DNA from: Siphonodentalium dalli
Lineage: Eukaryota; Mollusca; Scaphopoda; Gadilida; Siphonodentaliidae
DNA: 64,000 nucleotides
Assembly (NCBI GenBank): GCA_032622095.1
Contig: CP136069.1
Coordinates: forward strand, 30,636,342 to 30,700,341
Direction: 5' to 3'
The position numbers and the translations under genes were made by a program. A model generated the notes under the pieces. The model searched no databases. It was given only the letters and a program-made list of their open reading frames with translations, and had not been told where the DNA came from. Positions 55,069 to 64,000 of this stretch are shown in pieces (the first letter of the stretch is position 1; every line of letters begins with the position of its first letter).

Positions 55069-57690
55069 AATTAGACTATTCGGATTAATACATATTTTTA
55101 TATTTGGACATTTACGATTGTATTACTCCTTCTAGTCTAATAAAACAGCTGAAAATCAAGATTGCACAAATTTTGAAGCAGGTCAACACCAGTGACCACC
55201 GATATAACCCCTTCAAAATACCATTCTATTTGAAATTTTCTACAAATACATGAGTCTTACCTGTAGCGGAGATAGTATTCTTTATGTTCAAACATAGATT
55301 GTGATATAAACGTTGTCATAATTACAGATTTGTTAGTTTAATCTCGGAGTCGAAAACATATCACCATTTTCAAATACAGACGATAATGATGACGTCACGC
55401 TTCTAAAATAAAGGCCACACAAATTGATTACTCGTGAAAATCAATATATGCCGTGCAGATATGGAAATATCAACTGGGTCAATTTGTTGGCATTTATAGA
55501 TAGCACATTAGCGCCAAATGTTGTTTGTTTGATAAATAACAATAATAAGGGTCTGTTCGTCCGGTTTTGTTGACATTTTCATCATAGAAGTGTTCTTATC
55601 AAAATTATACCATTGATATTTTTGTACCAAAAATAAAGATGCCTTTTCTTAAGTAAACAATATTTGAAGGGATATGGAAATTATTTTATTAGTTTTGAAA
55701 TTCAAATTGATTAACCGGTTAACCGGATGCTTGGTCTTTCAAGCTTTCCGGTATGTCAAGATTCGACGAGAGTATGATATGCGTGGGTAATAGTTATTAT
55801 TATTAGTCACTTATGTGGATTATATTCGTATTCCTGTGGATTTTCGTGTAAGTAAATCAGTTGTAATCGATGAATTCAACGACCACCTGCCCCATGAAAT
55901 GTTCACAAGTCGAAAACTATGACCAAATTGTCACCAAAAGCCGGATTATATAGGTCTATGTTCGATATTTTGGCATAAAACCAACACATTTCTAGTGATA
56001 AACAGATTAACTGAAACGGCACTTCGACTATATTTTCGTTTGCCTGTTTATAATCGACATCGAGAAAAAAACCTGCCGTTACGAACTTACGATGGTTACC
56101 GATTATTACCGCTTTTTCCAGTAAAATGAGAAAACGGTAAATCAACGTTCAAATAAACAGTTGTGATAATGTTTTCTACAGTATTAATGGTAAGTATGGT
56201 CATCCTATTATATGTTTAAAAGAATATATGGTCATTAATACGGCGAATATGTGTACGTGTTTAAACGTATATTGTAAAACTTGGAGATAAATTGAAGTAT
56301 GTACCTGTACATACGCTACCGTACCGAAAATAGTTGCCTGACTGTGTTAAATTGGAAATTACACAATTGGCAATAGACCAGCCTACATATAATTATAATA
56401 TTATTATTGATACGGAAAACCTAAACATGCCTTAGCGCGCCGCACACGCGTACGATGGGATATATATTGTACGACAAATATCGGGCACCGGTTAAGCCTA
56501 TATTGTAGGCTATATATAGGTAAAATCGTAACTTGTGCGGTGGAAAATCGCAGGACATTTTGACGCACGATCGGCCTCGCAAAGAATCGAATAATTTTGA
56601 TTTTCTACGATCGAGTCGTACTATTTATTGGAGGTAGCCAATCATATTCAGTCGCTCGACTAAAATCGTACCTGTGCGCACACAGAGCTTACAAATATCA
56701 CATCTGTGTGGCGGGCACTGGCGGCTACAAATTATATAGAATAATTGAACTCGTATACATATATGCATTTTCGTAGCTGTGTCATTCTCAATTATCAAAG
56801 CGAAGCTCGTTTTTATATGTATAAAATACAAGACCACGTGGCAGCGAATATATTCCCATCCGGTAACAAATTGCGCCCAAAATTGCATTTAGACGTCTGC
56901 TACATGAAACTTCTAGCAATTTCGACGACGATGCTATATAATGTGTGTGTTTATATATATCTCGATTTATCACTACAAATTTCACATTATATATATGACC
57001 ACAGTAATACTCGCATATCAAAACAAATTCAACATGTTAGGCACAAACTTTCCAATTGTTGAAACTGAAGGCCTACTTGACACCCATCCACTATAGCTTT
57101 CCTTGCGTTTTTGTACTGTATGTGGCTTGACAGCCAGTTAGCGTTTTTATCTGGCGCTTATTACATATATACTTAATATATAGATGTGAACAAAAATCAT
57201 TCACTCCGAAAAACTATAAGGATATAGATCCAATAATGTCTATAAAAATCAGCCTGCTCCTACGTGGTCTGGAACAATGAAACTGCGAAATAAGTTTGGT
57301 GTGGCCTAAAATTTTTCAATGATTTCTGTTCCTTTACGCATGCGCGTAATCTCAATACCGCGCGTAATCCTCACGCAGACGATGTTGATATTTCTGACGT
57401 GTGTATTCTGATCAAATTTTAATGGATTAATAGTGACAAAAAATATTCTAGTTAGTTCAGTCATGATACTAAACATTCCAACAACAGGTATGTGTTTTTT
57501 ATTTATGGTTTTATTTGTGTCATTGGACGTGAACAGTGTAAGTTAAAGGGGCATGCCCTTGCCACGTAAAATAAGTGGCTTCGCAGCGTTCCAATTTTTC
57601 ACGCCTAGTATTAGACTGAAGGATTAAATGGTCCATAAATGTCCAAATATTAAAATTCCAATTAATCCGAAAGTCTAATTTGTTGGACTA
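55069..57690. mobile_element. Element W: 2.6-kb terminal-inverted-repeat element without recognisable transposase
   Basis: The left end TAGTCCAACAAATTAGAC (55069) matches the right end in inverse (57690), continuing ~85 bp with changes (CGGATTAAT, ATATTTGGACATTTA, TCTAATA). TA at both edges. The longest internal frame is ~105 codons and resembles nothing I know. It begins 3 bp after element N ends. Confidence 0.75.
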
Positions 57691-58610
57691 CAACCAACCA
57701 AACCAACCTGATAGTGATACTAGTGATAATGGATGAACCATATATTCATCAAATAAAGAAGCAAAATGGACTTACTATACATATGTGTCGAAAAAATTAA
57801 TTACAAATGTCAAATCTTTGAGATCTATCAAATATGACTTATCGTCAATATCGACTAAATGTGTCACCCATTTTATGACGTGACCTGGGATAACACGAAA
57901 TAATAGAATGCACAAATTCCGCGCCAAATGGTGATAAATTACTCATTTGAAAAAGCATTATCGATACATATGCACATGTCATCGAACATATTTTAGAAGG
58001 CACCATTGAGGAAATCGTAATATAAACGTGATATCTTACCATTTAAAGCATTTTAATTCGGAGGAAATTGTTGAAATTCCTTTCAGATATTTCTAAAATG
58101 AAATACGCATGCGCGAAATATTTCTTCCTGTTTCAAATGTTTACAGCAGGTGCGCCTTTCACATTTACTTTACTTTGATCATATATCCACACAAGTTTAT
58201 CTTATTTGTAATTTAGTATGCATATATAATGAAACTGAATACATTTCCTTGCAGACACGGCGGCCAAAAGTGTCTATCAGTGTTAACTTGAATGTTTTTC
58301 TCAACATTTTCTGCCACCTGTAAATTTTTTTTACCTGTTCCCGACACAAGCACTGTTCAAAATCAAAGCAGACAAGTGGGAGGTGAAGTGACCCACTTTT
58401 GAACAGTGTCATTCTATCATTTCTAATGATTCTACAGAAATATATGACTAACTGCATACAGTGCATATGACCTAATGATAGTAATGTAAATTCATATCCC
58501 AATAACATGATTTTTTTAGGGTGTTATACAGATCTTTAGATTAGGCTATTTTTTGGGGACCGAAGGGGGGAGTATCCCCTCCCCCTCATGACTATTGGGA
58601 GGGCCCCTTC
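57691..58610. other. No gene recognised
   Basis: A 103-codon minus frame (58197-58508) has no known motif. Confidence 0.4.
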
Positions 58611-58624
58611 CCCCCCCCCCCCCC

Positions 58625-58712
58625 CTTGAGTCCAGAATCCAGTTTTAAAATGACGATGGAATCCGGAATCCAGCTTCAAATTGACCCTGGAATCCGGAAT
58701 CCAGCTTAAGAA
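58625..58712. repeat. ~36-bp tandem repeat, 2-3 units
   Basis: GGAATCCGGAATCCAGCTT recurs, following a poly-C run at 58611-58625. Confidence 0.8.
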
Positions 58713-59639
58713 ACAAATACCGATTTAATGTTCAGTTTACATGATATTATAGATCTTATATTCAATACAATGAAACCATGATCACCATGGAAACAAGCCT
58801 TTGGCTTTATGGTGTTATGGTAAGAGTACACAGTCTGACCCCCGGCTATAGTATCTTATGCGCCGCAGGTGCCCCTAGATCATTAGAGTATTTATGTAGT
58901 ACCCACCCACCACCCCATCCCGCCACCCATAGCGGTGACGCGTTATGCAGTAGGTCCCTAGATTTGCGTAGGTCTCCGTAGGTCACTCAATTCGCGTAGG
59001 TCCCCCGCAGTAATGCAATATATAGTAGGTCTACATGATTTATTGACTGAGTGATAAAATGGATTGATACCACTAAATGATCATGTTAGATGTTACTTAA
59101 TTTGCAAATTTAAAAAAAAAATTAATTTCCGAAATCTGATGGGTTTGTTTGCTTAGTGATACTTAGAGGATCATGAAGCCTAACTAAAATTACGTGATTT
59201 CTGATCCGGAAAGTAAGAGGATTATCTTACTGGCTTCGTGGACAGATATTAATTGGAGGATAACTGATTGTATTTTTGCATTGATTTATGTGACTTTTGG
59301 AATAGAAAATAAGAGGATTATCATATTTCTCGATTCATCAGTATATAGGTGAGTGGGCATGGGTGCGTTAGATAGGATAATTTGATATTTTTCATAGTTT
59401 ATTGAATTCAAAACATGCAACAAAATGTTTATAACATAATATGTAAACGACAGCAGAAAACAATGAAGCACAAGCAATGGTATAAAACATATATATATAT
59501 GTACATGTATAAAATAGCTGAAAAAGAATGGTGTTGTTATAGACCCAATTGAACAGTAGTTATGTTTATTTATTGTCTTGATATGGGATGTGATATTCTA
59601 ATGTTTACTCGCCGATCCTTGGAATTTTTGGAATAGATG

Positions 59640-60225
59640 ATATTTTGCTGTACACTTTCGTTTGGTCTGTCCTGGCTTCTTCCCTCCATTCGTCGCAGTT
59701 AAAACAATCCTCCGTCCGTCCGTTGTCTGTTGCAGTCTATCGTTTGTCGGTCTGATTTGTCTTAAGAATTTCTCAAAATGTCGTCGCCGAACTTCAGTCG
59801 ATTTCTGGTTCCATATATCAGCTGCAACTTTAAATTTACGGAACTGCTCTATGAGTTTGAATTGTCCAAAATCGAAAATACTGCGTTCTAATTCGTCATA
59901 CTCACCTTTAACTACATTGTAGTACTAATTGCACTAGAGGTTTCGATTTCCACTCAACGGCCTGCTTCAGAATATGGTTTAGCGATTCACAGTTATTGTT
60001 CGTCCATTTTCCGTCTGCCATCAGGTTTGGTGTTTGTCTTAATGTCTCGTAGTTTTCTCTTAATATCGGTGTCAGTCTATTTCGGAAATATTCTAGAAAT
60101 GTAGGTGCCGTCAATGTTATTGTTCGTTCACTTTTGTCCAGTCGATAATCGAAAATTGCAGAACAATCAGAAGATGTAAGGCCATTATCACCGAATATTA
60201 AATATCTAAACAAACTGTAGGCCAA
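59640..60225 (-). pseudogene. Transposase C-terminal fragment within element P
   Basis: Frame 1 (60225-59908) reads YLIFGDNGLTSSDCSAIFDY ... FLEYFRNRLTPILREN ... DGKWTNNNCESLNHILKQAV. After a frameshift near 59908 it goes on as VVKGEYDELERSIFDFGQFK ... RRHFEKFLRQIRPTND and ends with the basic tail KPGQTKRKCTAK. The WTNNNCESLNHILK block is familiar to me from MULE-like/uncharacterised transposases of invertebrates. The N-terminal and most catalytic parts are missing, so P is an internally deleted copy. Confidence 0.65.
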
Positions 60226-60296
60226 TACTATACATTATTTCCACAATTACACCGATTGAAGATTGTTTACAACTTAAATTAAATTCATATCAATAC

Positions 60297-60476
60297 TGAT
60301 CGAGAATACTAATTAAGTATACTCATAAATAATTCACAATAATAAAATGGGACAACGAATTAATATACTCAATATCTCATTTAAATATACACCACTACCG
60401 ATCCGATGGAAACTTTAAATAATTAATTTATTATTGTGAATTATTTATGAGTATACTTAATTAGTATTCTCGATTC
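60297..60476. repeat. Foldback Q inside element P
   Basis: Arms 60297-60350 and 60420-60476 are inverted copies (ATCGAGAATACTAATTAAGT ... ACAATAATAAA) around a ~70 bp spacer. AT-rich; no coding. Confidence 0.8.
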
Positions 60477-61177
60477 ATTTTTAATGAGGCTATATATGAC
60501 ATTTTATTAAAATGTTTAGTTTGTTTACACAGCCCAAGTCAAGTATTACGCTATAATTTGTTAATTAGAATTAGAATTAATGCAAATAATCACAAAACCA
60601 AATAAATTATTTCCTAATTTCTTCTGCATAAAACCTGACATTACTATTTGACCAATCAGAACGCAGAGATGACCGTTAGAAAAATATACGTCCAATCAAA
60701 ACACGATGACTTAATTAGCCAGATAATAATACGCAATATCATATAATATGTTCACTTATTGATAATATATTAGGCATTACTTATTCTATAAAGCATGCAC
60801 CCTTCCATTACTACGGGGACCTAAATCAATGCAAAAATATATTCAGTAATCCTCTAATTAATATCTTATCCCGAAGCCAGTAAGATAATCCTCTTACTTT
60901 CCGGATAAGAAATCACGTAATTTTAGTTAGGCTTCATCCTCTAAGTATCACTAAGCAAACAAACCCATCAGATTTCGGAAATTAATTATAAAAAATATAT
61001 GCAAAGTAACATCTAACATGATCATTTAGTGGTCTCAATCCATTTTATCAGTCAATAAATCATGTAGACCTACTATATATTGCATTACTGCGGGGACCTA
61101 CATGAATTGAGTGACCTACAGAGACCTACGCAAATCTAGGGACCTACTGCATAAATTTTCCATCCATCCAAATATTT

Positions 61178-61798
61178 TGAGTGTATTTGAGCAAAAAAGC
61201 TGTAGCCAGCTACAGCCGGCTGTGACTTATAAGACATGCGCAGTAGGAAGCTACAGTGGCCAGGGAAATGAATGGCGACTATCACTAAACATTGTACTCC
61301 GACTCTGATGGGAGAATTTCTTATCGGGGAGATATTTTTTATTACTACTCCCTGGGGACACATAATTGTCATTCCCATTTTGTTGGCATCAAACTAGATA
61401 TTTTATATCTATGACATATTTCTTGTTTGGTGAATAATTAAACTTATTTCGTAAAAATATATATAATTATATCTTGTTTGCATATGCCGATTTAGAGAAC
61501 GAGATATAATCACATATCATACTCTTTTAAATATCAGATTTATGGAGGCATGGACTTAGTACGAGTGTTAATTGCTTTAAATGTGCTTGCTGCAGCGAGC
61601 GAGACCATCGGTGAATTGATATAGCAACATAATGCCAACATTATGCCGATATAATATTATCCATCAGCCACATTCCAAGTTCGGAGTAGCGGTACAATAG
61701 TTAGTGACCACCAGCTGTGGCCGGCTGTAGCTTTCTGTAGCTTTCTACTGCGCATGCCTAGCCGGCTACGGCTGTACACTGTTGCTCAAATACACTCA
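61178..61798. mobile_element. Element R: terminal-inverted-repeat element upstream of the TMEM234-like exon
   Basis: Ends TGAGTGTATTTGAGCAA and TTGCTCAAATACACTCA enclose subterminal GTAGCCxGCTACAGCCGGCT-type repeats and an inverted copy of ATGCGCAGTA. Flanks aaatattt/tagtattt could be a worn 8-bp target duplication (6 of 8). No transposase frame. Confidence 0.75.
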
Positions 61799-61940
61799 TA
61801 GTATTTCCAACTCTATAATAAAACTGAGCATCTGGTTCATATGCCTCGGTTGGTGTTGCATTCTTTTTATAGCTGCTAGGCAACGAGTAGTTGCGGCTGT
61901 TTTTTTGGGGTCATGTAATTTTTAATTACTTCATTTGTAG

Positions 61941-62092
61941 GTTGTGTCTTCTGGCTGGTAGTGGTTGCTGCTGTATGGGGCTGCACTAACCCCTTTCTGA
62001 AGCAGGGCGGCCAGGGAATTGAACGGGTCAAGGCAAATGGCATCGTCGCTCAGTTCATAGGGGAGCTCAAATTCTTATTGCTGAATTGGAAG
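61941..62092 (+). CDS. TMEM234: Internal exon of a TMEM234-like membrane protein gene
   Basis: After two bases finishing a split codon, 50 codons read CVFWLVVVAAVWGCTNPFLK, then a linker (QGGQGIERVKANGIVAQFIG) and ELKFLLLNWK. This matches the N-terminal region of TMEM234: a first membrane helix with the LVA-WG-T-P-LLKR signature, then the loop before helix 2. TMEM234 is a small four-helix protein of the DMT/EamA-like type. The exon is bounded by tttaattacttcatttgtag (acceptor, ends 61940) and AAG|gtatgt (donor at 62093), and ends in phase 0. The first exon and the later helices were not found in the window. Foldback R ends 142 bp upstream, and A27 lies in the downstream intron. Homology is judged by eye; the short length limits certainty. 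Confidence 0.8.
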
Positions 62093-62169
62093 GTATGTAA
62101 ACAAAAGGTCCTTACAGACCCATTGCGAGATTCTCCAAATCCTATATTATTAACCCTCTATTCTAACAT

Positions 62170-62311
62170 ACAGCAATGCCCTAAATAATTGACTCGATCC
62201 TCAGTGAGAGCTTTCCGATGAATGGCAACAAGCCATATTTCCGACTAAATCCTGAAAAATAACCCATAATTCTGCTGTGGTTAAGGAGTCGATTATTTAG
62301 AGTATTACTGT
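62170..62311. mobile_element. Family A, copy A27, downstream of the TMEM234-like exon
   Basis: The left arm is only ~30 bp; the right arm is complete. Lies ~77 bp past the splice donor. Confidence 0.9.
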
Positions 62312-62394
62312 AGTCATTATCCAGGAGGGACATTCCTTTGTATGCACCTTACAAAGTTTGTGACATATATCCCACTTCTCTACCATAATAAGGT

Positions 62395-63123
62395 GCATGA
62401 CATTTGCAGAATGAGGTCCCCAGAGAGTGAGTTTAGTGACGATACCTTGCATTGTGGGCTAGCATCATTAAATTAGTGTAAACATATTTTTATTTCCAAA
62501 TCCAACATAACATAATATACAGATGATACAAATATGCATAAATAGAAGAGATAATGTATGGAAATGAGGATCAGACAACAAGCCCGAGGGCTTATATGAA
62601 GTCTTCTCCTCAACATTAAACACCAATGCACCATAAATAGACCAATTTTATTACGTCGTTCACAAGCCTGAGTTTAGTGTGCCTGTCATTTACAGAATGA
62701 GGTCTCCAGAGGGTGAATTTTGTGACGCTATCCCACATAGTGGGCTAGCATCATTAAATTCACCCTCTGGGCACCTCATTCTGCTCAGAACTCATCTTTA
62801 TTATCAAATTAACCAGTGTTTTAGTTTCTATAGAAACTTCTTCAAAAAAATTCTTTTCCTTTTTTAGTTTCGTTTCTCTATATCCCAAAATTAACAGACA
62901 ACACATTGCATAATCGAGGTCCCATTGAGTGCGCATCACAATAGTCACCATCTGGGAACTTTAATCTGAGACTAGGTCTCCCATTGCAGATGAGGCCATG
63001 CAGAATGAGGTCCACAGAGGGTGAGTTTGTTGATGCTTGCCCACTATGCGGGGTAGCCTCACTAAATTCACCTTCTTGGGATCTCATTCTGCAAATGACA
63101 GACATACTATTTCAATGTTTGCG
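62395..63123. mobile_element. Family D copies D14 (62395-62477, partial) and D15 (62668-63123, complete)
   Basis: D14 is a left hairpin cut at CATTAAATTA. D15 has both hairpins and the core. Between them ~190 bp unrelated to D. Confidence 0.82.
62478..62640 (-). mobile_element. Candidate LINE/SINE 3'-end relic
   Basis: On the minus strand, a small hairpin (AAGCCCTCGGGCTT) is followed by AT-rich sequence ending GGAAATAAAAATATG. The layout resembles the insert at 39239-39404. Confidence 0.4.
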
Positions 63124-63164
63124 CTTCTCTGACTGGATCTCATCCCACTGATCTCATTCTAAAA

Positions 63165-63424
63165 TATGGACAAAGGACTCTTTTATTACATACATACAGT
63201 ACATACATAAATACATAAATGCGGGAAACCCACAAGATCCCATGATTGTGCTCCCTCAGATCCGTAATACATATGTCTGTATACGTAAATACTTATAAAA
63301 AGAAGAAGAAAAAGTGGAAAAAAAGTAACTAAAACAAAGTTGAGACTATAGATGGGGGTAGCGTCACTAAATTTACCCTCTGGGGCCTCATTCTGTAAAT
63401 GACAGACACTATTTCAAGGCTTGA
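63165..63424. mobile_element. Family D right-end fragment D17 with a preceding foreign insert
   Basis: 63165-63300 is foreign (CTTTTATTACATACATACAG; GGGAAACCC). 63310-63424 holds D core (AAGTAACTAAAAC, GAGACTATAGAT) and the end TATTTCAAGGCTTG. Confidence 0.65.
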
Positions 63425-63917
63425 GCACTGGCTTATTCTTTATTTTTTTCATGGTACGCTCAAGAATGATCCCACAAAATGATGTCAACATAGCCATGGG
63501 AGGACATTCTACTGATAGTCCTTCCCAGTAGACGGGAGCGATTGCTCTCGCACCCGTATGCACTCGCAATTTTTAATTCACGAGGGCTAAAATTCGCACT
63601 CGTCCCTCTTGTCAAAATGTTCATGGTCACTGTAATAGTTGATTAAATATTGAACCTTTTGAAGGTATATTTAGTCTGCATGTCATAATTATTTTTACAT
63701 CACCCTGCTCTGGTTCTTTGCTCATTACATCAATATTTTCACAGATTTTACCCATCATTCCTGTCTCATTCACATTATGCTGGACGTGGTAACAGGAGGG
63801 ACATTGTGGTAACAGCAGTGACACTCCATTACAGAATTGTTATTTTTGGCAATGAATTGACATATATTTGTATTTGCATAACGCCATCCATTTCTGTCTT
63901 CCAATCTTTTCTAATAT
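63425..63917. other. No feature seen
   Basis: Unique AT-rich sequence, probably within an intron of the TMEM234-like gene or beyond it. Confidence 0.35.
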
Positions 63918-64000
63918 ACAGTAATGCTCTAATTAATCGATCCCTTAACCACAGCCAGAAATTATGGGTAACTTTTCAGGATTTAGTCGGAAATATGGCT
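63918..64000. mobile_element. Family A, copy A28, cut by the window end
   Basis: Left arm from ACAGTAATGCTCTAATTAAT to ATATGGCT. Confidence 0.9.

Larger units (their letters stand above)
58943..61154. mobile_element. Element P: 2.2-kb DNA transposon relic with ~300-bp inverted ends
   Basis: The left end (from TTATGCAGTAGGTCCCTAGA, 58943) and right end (to CTACTGCATAA, 61154) are inverted copies for roughly 300 bp with small indels. The ends sit on TA. The outermost ~80 bp repeat a GTAGGTC(C/T)-type motif several times. The interior holds a transposase fragment (59640-60225) and an inner foldback Q. Confidence 0.85.

Noticed and set aside
55069-57690. Hidden transposase in element W
   Set aside because: Frames are short on both strands and lack any catalytic motif; an intron-split gene cannot be excluded but is not visible.
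61136-61378. Upstream first exon of the TMEM234-like gene
   Set aside because: The sequence is element R; no ATG-plus-donor of the right phase could be supported.

Overview
The window is eukaryotic, intron- and repeat-rich DNA. Two short coding pieces look like true host exons, each with canonical splice signals. One is a minus-strand exon of an MPDZ/PATJ (InaD-like) scaffold gene at 22152-22671. The other is a plus-strand exon of a TMEM234-like membrane protein gene at 61941-62092. No RNA gene, operon, CRISPR array or prokaryotic feature is visible. The AT-rich background, the frequent ACATGTACATGTA-type motif and the kinds of transposon relics suggest a marine invertebrate, perhaps a mollusc; that is an impression, not a demonstration.

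Most of the remaining sequence is mobile-element debris, largely foldback elements without genes. I name the families by letter. Family A is a ~215 bp near-perfect palindrome with TACAGTAATGC ends on TA (Tc1/mariner/pogo-like), about 28 copies. Family B is a ~400 bp TTAA element with two 70-nt hairpins (piggyBac-like ends), eight copies; C, B', F, V and Y are relatives in end structure. Family D has two hairpins around a ~250 bp core, with 8-bp target duplications in the best copies (hAT-like), about 16 copies or relics. Family G is a ~540 bp element with TAGGGCCC ends (hAT-like), two copies.

Region by region. 1-7.7 kb: A, B, C and D copies and a degenerate tandem region. 7.7-11.5 kb: a minus-strand Jockey-like LINE relic broken by four later insertions. 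11.5-22.1 kb: more A-D elements, a ~200 bp tandem array with an embedded palindrome, and G2 plus A12 lying against the MPDZ/PATJ splice donor. 22.1-24.75 kb: the MPDZ/PATJ exon and a 34-copy, 62-bp minisatellite made from its own intron/exon boundary. 25-48 kb: foldback elements, several nested or flanked by long direct duplications. 48-50.6 kb: a broken transposon-type gene carrying FYERDD, DFSENY, DGPSSQ and SHGKGPVDGIGG motifs. 50.6-52.4 kb: further inverted repeats. 52.46-61.8 kb: four large terminal-inverted-repeat elements almost end to end (N with M and O inside; W; P with a transposase relic; R). 61.94-64 kb: the TMEM234-like exon, then A and D copies.

The strongest unusual signals are the array of 34 near-identical 3' splice acceptors next to a real exon, and the sharing of private mutations between the two arms of single family A palindromes.
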